The position numbers were made by a program, and so were the translations under genes. A stretch of DNA of 64,000 nucleotides from Rheinheimera sp. D18 (GTDB taxonomy: Bacteria; Pseudomonadota; Gammaproteobacteria; Enterobacterales; Alteromonadaceae). Positions within the stretch are counted from its first letter, which is position 1. Every line of letters begins with the position of its first letter. This document shows positions 58,685 to 64,000 of the stretch, one piece after another. Where the stretch lies: positions 3,162,001-3,226,000 of the forward strand of contig NZ_CP037745.1 in assembly GCF_004345025.1 (NCBI RefSeq), in the 5' to 3' direction. Below the pieces are notes generated by a model that was not told the DNA's origin, made no database searches, and saw only the letters and a list, made by a program, of their open reading frames with translations.

Positions 58685-58691
58685 GTTTAAC
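58685..58691 (-). other. attI1 core recombination site of integron 2
   Basis: GTTAAAC on the minus strand (GTTTAAC on plus) at the attI1/aadA1 boundary. Confidence 0.88.
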
Positions 58692-58798
58692 TTTGTTTTA
58701 GGGCGACTGCCCTGCTGCGTAACATCGTTGCTGCTCCATAACATCAAACATCGACCCACGGCGTAACGCGCTTGCTGCTTGGATGCCCGAGGCATAGA

Positions 58799-58814
58799 CT
58801 GTACAAAAAAACAG
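58799..58814. promoter_or_regulatory. LexA-type box upstream of intI1 (integron 2)
   Basis: Same CTGTN8ACAG site as in integron 1, 12 bases before the intI1 start. Confidence 0.85.
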
Positions 58815-58826
58815 TCATAACAAGCC

Positions 58827-59840
58827 ATGAAAACCGCCACTGCGCCGTTACCACCGCTGCGTTCGGTCAAGGTTCTGGACCAGTTGCGTGAGCGCATACG
58901 CTACTTGCATTACAGTTTACGAACCGAACAGGCTTATGTCAACTGGGTTCGTGCCTTCATCCGTTTCCACGGTGTGCGTCACCCGGCAACCTTGGGCAGC
59001 AGCGAAGTCGAGGCATTTCTGTCCTGGCTGGCGAACGAGCGCAAGGTTTCGGTCTCCACGCATCGTCAGGCATTGGCGGCCTTGCTGTTCTTCTACGGCA
59101 AGGTGCTGTGCACGGATCTGCCCTGGCTTCAGGAGATCGGAAGACCTCGGCCGTCGCGGCGCTTGCCGGTGGTGCTGACCCCGGATGAAGTGGTTCGCAT
59201 CCTCGGTTTTCTGGAAGGCGAGCATCGTTTGTTCGCCCAGCTTCTGTATGGAACGGGCATGCGGATCAGTGAGGGTTTGCAACTGCGGGTCAAGGATCTG
59301 GATTTCGATCACGGCACGATCATCGTGCGGGAGGGCAAGGGCTCCAAGGATCGGGCCTTGATGTTACCCGAGAGCTTGGCACCCAGCCTGCGCGAGCAGC
59401 TGTCGCGTGCACGGGCATGGTGGCTGAAGGACCAGGCCGAGGGCCGCAGCGGCGTTGCGCTTCCCGACGCCCTTGAGCGGAAGTATCCGCGCGCCGGGCA
59501 TTCCTGGCCGTGGTTCTGGGTTTTTGCGCAGCACACGCATTCGACCGATCCACGGAGCGGTGTCGTGCGTCGCCATCACATGTATGACCAGACCTTTCAG
59601 CGCGCCTTCAAACGTGCCGTAGAACAAGCAGGCATCACGAAGCCCGCCACACCGCACACCCTCCGCCACTCGTTCGCGACGGCCTTGCTCCGCAGCGGTT
59701 ACGACATTCGAACCGTGCAGGATCTGCTCGGCCATTCCGACGTCTCTACGACGATGATTTACACGCATGTGCTGAAAGTTGGCGGTGCCGGAGTGCGCTC
59801 ACCGCTTGATGCGCTGCCGCCCCTCACTAGTGAGAGGTAG
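58827..59840 (+). CDS. intI1: class 1 integron integrase (variant R32/N39)
   Basis: 337-residue tyrosine recombinase, identical in translation to the first copy except for Arg at residue 32 and Asn at residue 39. Those changes come from the bases that make the overlapping Pc promoter strong. Published work links this variant with weaker cassette excision than R32/H39. The 5'-conserved segment downstream continues intact to IRi. Confidence 0.97.
   Translation: MKTATAPLPPLRSVKVLDQLRERIRYLHYSLRTEQAYVNWVRAFIRFHGVRHPATLGSSEVEAFLSWLANERKVSVSTHRQALAALLFFYGKVLCTDLPWLQEIGRPRPSRRLPVVLTPDEVVRILGFLEGEHRLFAQLLYGTGMRISEGLQLRVKDLDFDHGTIIVREGKGSKDRALMLPESLAPSLREQLSRARAWWLKDQAEGRSGVALPDALERKYPRAGHSWPWFWVFAQHTHSTDPRSGVVRRHHMYDQTFQRAFKRAVEQAGITKPATPHTLRHSFATALLRSGYDIRTVQDLLGHSDVSTTMIYTHVLKVGGAGVRSPLDALPPLTSER
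58914..58942 (-). promoter_or_regulatory. cassette promoter Pc, strong (PcS) type
   Basis: On the minus strand TTGACA (58937-58942), 17 bases, TAAACT (58914-58919). It drives aadA1 and the following conserved segment. The P2 spacer is 14 bases, so P2 should be inactive. Confidence 0.92.
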
Positions 59841-60017
59841 GGCAGCGCAAGTCAATCCTGGCGGATTCACTACCCCTGCGCGAAGGCCATCGGTGCCGCA
59901 TCGAACGGCCGGTTGCGGAAAGTCCTCCCTGCGTCCGCTGATGGCCGGCAGCAGCCCGTCGTTGCCTGATGGATCCAACCCCTCCGCTGCTATAGTGCAG
60001 TCGGCTTCTGACGTTCA

Positions 60018-60042
60018 GTGCAGCCGTCTTCTGAAAACGACA
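60018..60042 (-). repeat. Tn402 terminal inverted repeat IRi
   Basis: On the minus strand begins TGTCGTTTTCAGAAGACGGC. It is the integrase-side end of the transposon and pairs with IRt at 38717. Confidence 0.95.
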
Positions 60043-60047
60043 ACTGG
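60043..60047. repeat. 5-bp target-site duplication (right copy)
   Basis: ACTGG directly after IRi, identical to 38712-38716. Confidence 0.92.
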
Positions 60048-60752
60048 ATTAGGAAAAGATTAAGTGATGATTCACTTAATGAAGAGTCGGAGGAATATCA
60101 GAAATTAGCAGAAGAGTACTCAGATTACCAAGCGCACCTGATGGAAGAGGCTGAGTGGCAAGCAGAGTTGCAATGGTTGAACGAAAACGGCTCTTCAAAT
60201 ATCCACAAGTTGTTTACTAGTGAGCTTGAGGCATTAAGTACTATGGCTGAGAGCAACTTGAATAATCGTAAAAAAATGGCTTTCATGCTACACGCAAACG
60301 TTGTCGTAAAGATGTCTTATTCGTACGCGGTGACTTTACTTGAGGCTTTCTTAGGTGACACACTGAAGAGTCTTATATCTCAAAATGATCTGTATTTAAA
60401 AAATGCAATTTGTAAATTTAAAGTTCTTAAAAATGTGAAGCTTACAGACCTAGCTGAAAATAACTTGGACGTGAAATCTTTAGTTTTGAAATACGTAAGC
60501 GACATCTTGTATCACAATATTCCGAATGTCGTGGAAATGTATGAACAGGTCTTAGGAATAAAACTCGATATCGATATTTCTAAGGTCGTTAAAGTAACTA
60601 AACTAAGACACGATATTGTGCATCGAAATGGTAAAACTATTGATGGAACTATGATCAGTGTGAGTTCTAAAGATTTTGCTCAAGCTATTGATCATATCAA
60701 AGAGTTTGCTGGCTCATTACAAGTCGCTATCAACGAGGCTCAAACGGCATAA
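60048..60752 (+). pseudogene. 3' fragment of HEPN-like gene interrupted by the transposon
   Basis: Codons 20-253 of the reconstructed gene, starting IRKRLSDDSLNEESEEYQKL. The first 40 residues are acidic and helical. Near the C-terminus, KLRHDIVHRNGKT holds Arg-x4-His (R206 and H211 of the rebuilt protein), the catalytic motif of HEPN ribonucleases and the commonest form of RiboL-PSP-like HEPN domains. The part could be translated from a chance ATG inside IRi (60018), giving a 244-residue protein lacking the native first 19 residues. Assignment to HEPN is by motif only. Confidence 0.65.
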
Positions 60753-61161
60753 CAAGCGTCTCAAACATCTTGCCTTACTGCCGCTGGACTTGCAACAAGT
60801 TGCTCACCGCTAAGGCGTACGTTAATGTCTGCTATTCGCTCATAGCAGTCTAAATTGCGTTACTTGTGACGCTTCTTTGAAATATTTTTTAGGTGAATTT
60901 TTTTACGATCATCAAAGATCTCCATTTTGATCCTGAACGCTAAATCTCCGCCATAAACACAATTGCAGTTGTCGAGATTTAGCGGCAAAAGTACGGGCTG
61001 GTGAGGAAGGCATTAGCTATGTGATATGTCACACTTAAAAATTTATGATTGAAGGCAGATTTTTGCTGGATCGTTTAAGATCCGACGCTTTTAGCTTGAT
61101 CATGTAATAATTGGTTTCCGGGGCGCCTTTTTATCTTGCTCACGGGCTAAGGGAACCTAAG
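60753..61161. other. gene-free spacer
   Basis: No gene seen. Contains a short inverted repeat (60938-60984) and AT-rich DNA before the IS21-family element. Confidence 0.45.
60938..60984. repeat. 11-bp inverted repeat with 25-bp spacer
   Basis: CGCTAAATCTC (60938-60948) and GAGATTTAGCG (60974-60984) are exact inverted copies. The spacer contains a shorter dyad, ACAATTGCAGTTGT. The form resembles a tyrosine-recombinase core site, but no such recombinase is adjacent. Confidence 0.6.
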
Positions 61162-61265
61162 TGTCACCGGTAATGTAAAACTGACCCACTAACGACAATT
61201 TAAAATTGACCCACCTGAGGCAAAATTACCGCCGACATTAATTGAATTAAGGCGGTGTAATTTTA

Positions 61266-63067
<1,802 letters not shown>

Positions 63068-63323
63068 TAAAAGCCTGGGGTGGGTCAAATTTAGATTACC
63101 GTTTTAAGCGGTAAGTGGGTCAAAATTGGATTGCCGTTGACAAAGCTCCGGCATCACTTCCCAGTTGCCTGGTTCCGGTCAGAAGCGACCTGACTACTTT
63201 AACTTGAAATTGCAGAGTAAATAAATGGGATATCTAAAAAATTAATGTAGTGATTTTGAAACACCATCGCAGTTAAATATAAATTCGTCGTTGCATTTAT
63301 CCTGCCCTGCCTCTCTAGCAGCA

Positions 63324-63707
63324 CTAAGAGTTTAAACGCCTCTCAGCTAAAAACGTCTGAGTGCTGTTGTACTCATTCAAGAGCCTATTAAAATCGTTAT
63401 TTTTATAACGCTTTTGTCTGATTGCGGTTTTAAGTTTTTGTATCTCTTCTGTTGGTATAGTACTTTTAACTATACCTTCAATATCGACACATATACGGTC
63501 TATGGCATCAATAAAATCCTGATCCTTTTTTTCCATTAATGCTGTTTCTAACAGGATGGCAGATTCATAGAGCTTTATCCTGTTACGACTCTTATAGAGT
63601 GGAATATCTAACTGAAATGCACGCTTGGATTGTGAAAGTAAGATCAAATACTGAATGACGAAGTCTAAGTCAGCAACGCTAATTTTTGTCGTAATTGTTC
63701 TACTCAT
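63324..63707 (-). CDS. hypothetical protein divergent from serine recombinase
   Basis: This 127-residue, mostly helical protein starts MSRTITTKISVADLDFVIQY. It has no known motif. The C-terminal half is basic and helical (IRQKRYKNNDFNRLLNEYNS). A second, broken copy of its 3' end lies at 28984-29169. The gene is divergent from the recombinase, with about 200 bases between, so the intergenic region could hold a recombination site. It may be a regulator or accessory factor of that recombinase. Confidence 0.6.
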   Translation of the reverse strand: MSRTITTKISVADLDFVIQYLILLSQSKRAFQLDIPLYKSRNRIKLYESAILLETALMEKKDQDFIDAIDRICVDIEGIVKSTIPTEEIQKLKTAIRQKRYKNNDFNRLLNEYNSTQTFLAERRLNS

Positions 63708-63723
63708 ACACGCCTCTTTTAAG

Positions 63724-63739
63724 CGTTATTTTAATAACG
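63724..63739. promoter_or_regulatory. palindromic candidate operator
   Basis: CGTTATT-TT-AATAACG, 16 bp upstream of the 63707 start. A related CGTTAT-TTTT-ATAACG occurs inside the gene (63395-63410) and in its remnant (29100-29115). The position suggests an operator or recombinase-binding site. This is untested. Confidence 0.45.
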
Positions 63740-63910
63740 ATAAACGTAGCGTATAAAATTTAATCATGCAAGGTTAGGCCTAAAATAGGCGATAAGAAAA
63801 CCCTCATTTGTTGGTCGATTCAATTAAACGTTAAAAACCACCTCAAAACACTTGCTTTAACGCCAAGAAATCCGTACAACAATCTATGAATAGATTAGGT
63901 ACCATTTCTT

Positions 63911-64000
63911 ATGATAATTGGCTATGCCAGAGTTAGTACTCAGGACCAAAATGCAGATTTACAACTCGACGCTCTAAACGCTGCGGGTTGTGAGGAAGTA
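63911..64000 (+). CDS. serine recombinase (resolvase/invertase), partial
   Basis: The first 30 codons, MIIGYARVSTQDQNADLQLD, are the N-terminus of the resolvase/invertase family. The catalytic serine is in YARVST. The gene continues past the window. The 200 bases upstream could contain its recombination site. A transposon or island resolvase is likely. Confidence 0.85.
   Translation, partial: MIIGYARVSTQDQNADLQLDALNAAGCEEV

Noticed and set aside
57890..58897. 335-residue aadA frame starting inside intI1
   Set aside because: The extra 72 codons run through attI1 and the intI1 start. The known AadA1 start at 58681 is kept.

Overview
The window reads as the chromosome of a marine or aquatic gammaproteobacterium, most like the Alteromonadales/Chromatiales group around Rheinheimera, Alishewanella and Shewanella. 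This placement is an inference from gene content (an ilvGMDA operon with its own leader peptide, an hdhA-type dehydrogenase, an MdtABC-type pump). I could not run a similarity search. After about 22.6 kb the host backbone gives way to a patchwork of accessory DNA.

Layout. (1) 1-5.1 kb: one end of a specialised fatty-acid or polyketide-like cluster (two ketosynthase-family genes, acyl carrier protein, ABC-2 exporter, hotdog dehydratase, phosphopantetheinyl transferase). (2) 5.2-6.6 kb: a GlsB-like membrane protein, an IS5-family insertion sequence landed on its stop codon, and a DUF1289 gene. (3) 6.7-12.4 kb: ilvL-ilvG-ilvM-ilvD-ilvA with an attenuator. (4) 12.4-22.6 kb: a chromosomal ccdAB pair, an MdtABC-like RND pump, hdhA and a luciferase-like monooxygenase. 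(5) 22.7-38.7 kb: accessory island with a RecD-like helicase plus coiled-coil partner, an SF2 helicase operon with a divergent XRE regulator, a PAS-GGDEF protein, SulP-Usp and Nudix genes, several gene remnants, and a likely defence module made of an RloC-like anticodon nuclease, a DUF3800 protein and a HEPN-like protein. (6) 38,717-60,042: a 21.3-kb Tn402-type transposon carrying multidrug resistance, inserted into that HEPN-like gene. (7) 60-64 kb: the rest of the HEPN gene, an IS21-family element, and a small gene divergent from a serine recombinase cut by the window end.

The resistance transposon is bounded by the Tn402-type IRt and IRi and by a perfect 5-bp duplication (ACTGG). Removing it and one duplication restores a 253-codon open frame. 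Inside are two class 1 integrons. The first holds aac(6')-IIa, a dfrA1-group dfrA and an unknown 170-aa cassette, then qacEdelta1-sul1. Beyond sul1 lie an ISCR3-like end, a Tn10 fragment with tet(B), an IS1326 remnant and tniB-tniA. The second is a complex integron: aadA1, qacEdelta1-sul1, ISCR1, catA2 and a second 3'-conserved segment, then orf5 and another tniA-tniB piece. There are three copies of sul1 and two intI1 genes whose Pc promoters differ (PcH1 and PcS types).

Taken together, the transposon provides determinants against tetracycline, chloramphenicol, trimethoprim, sulfonamides, gentamicin/tobramycin, streptomycin/spectinomycin and (weakly) quaternary ammonium compounds. The most biologically interesting non-resistance content is the RloC-like/DUF3800/HEPN module, whose third gene was broken by the resistance transposon, and the two uncharacterised helicase operons.
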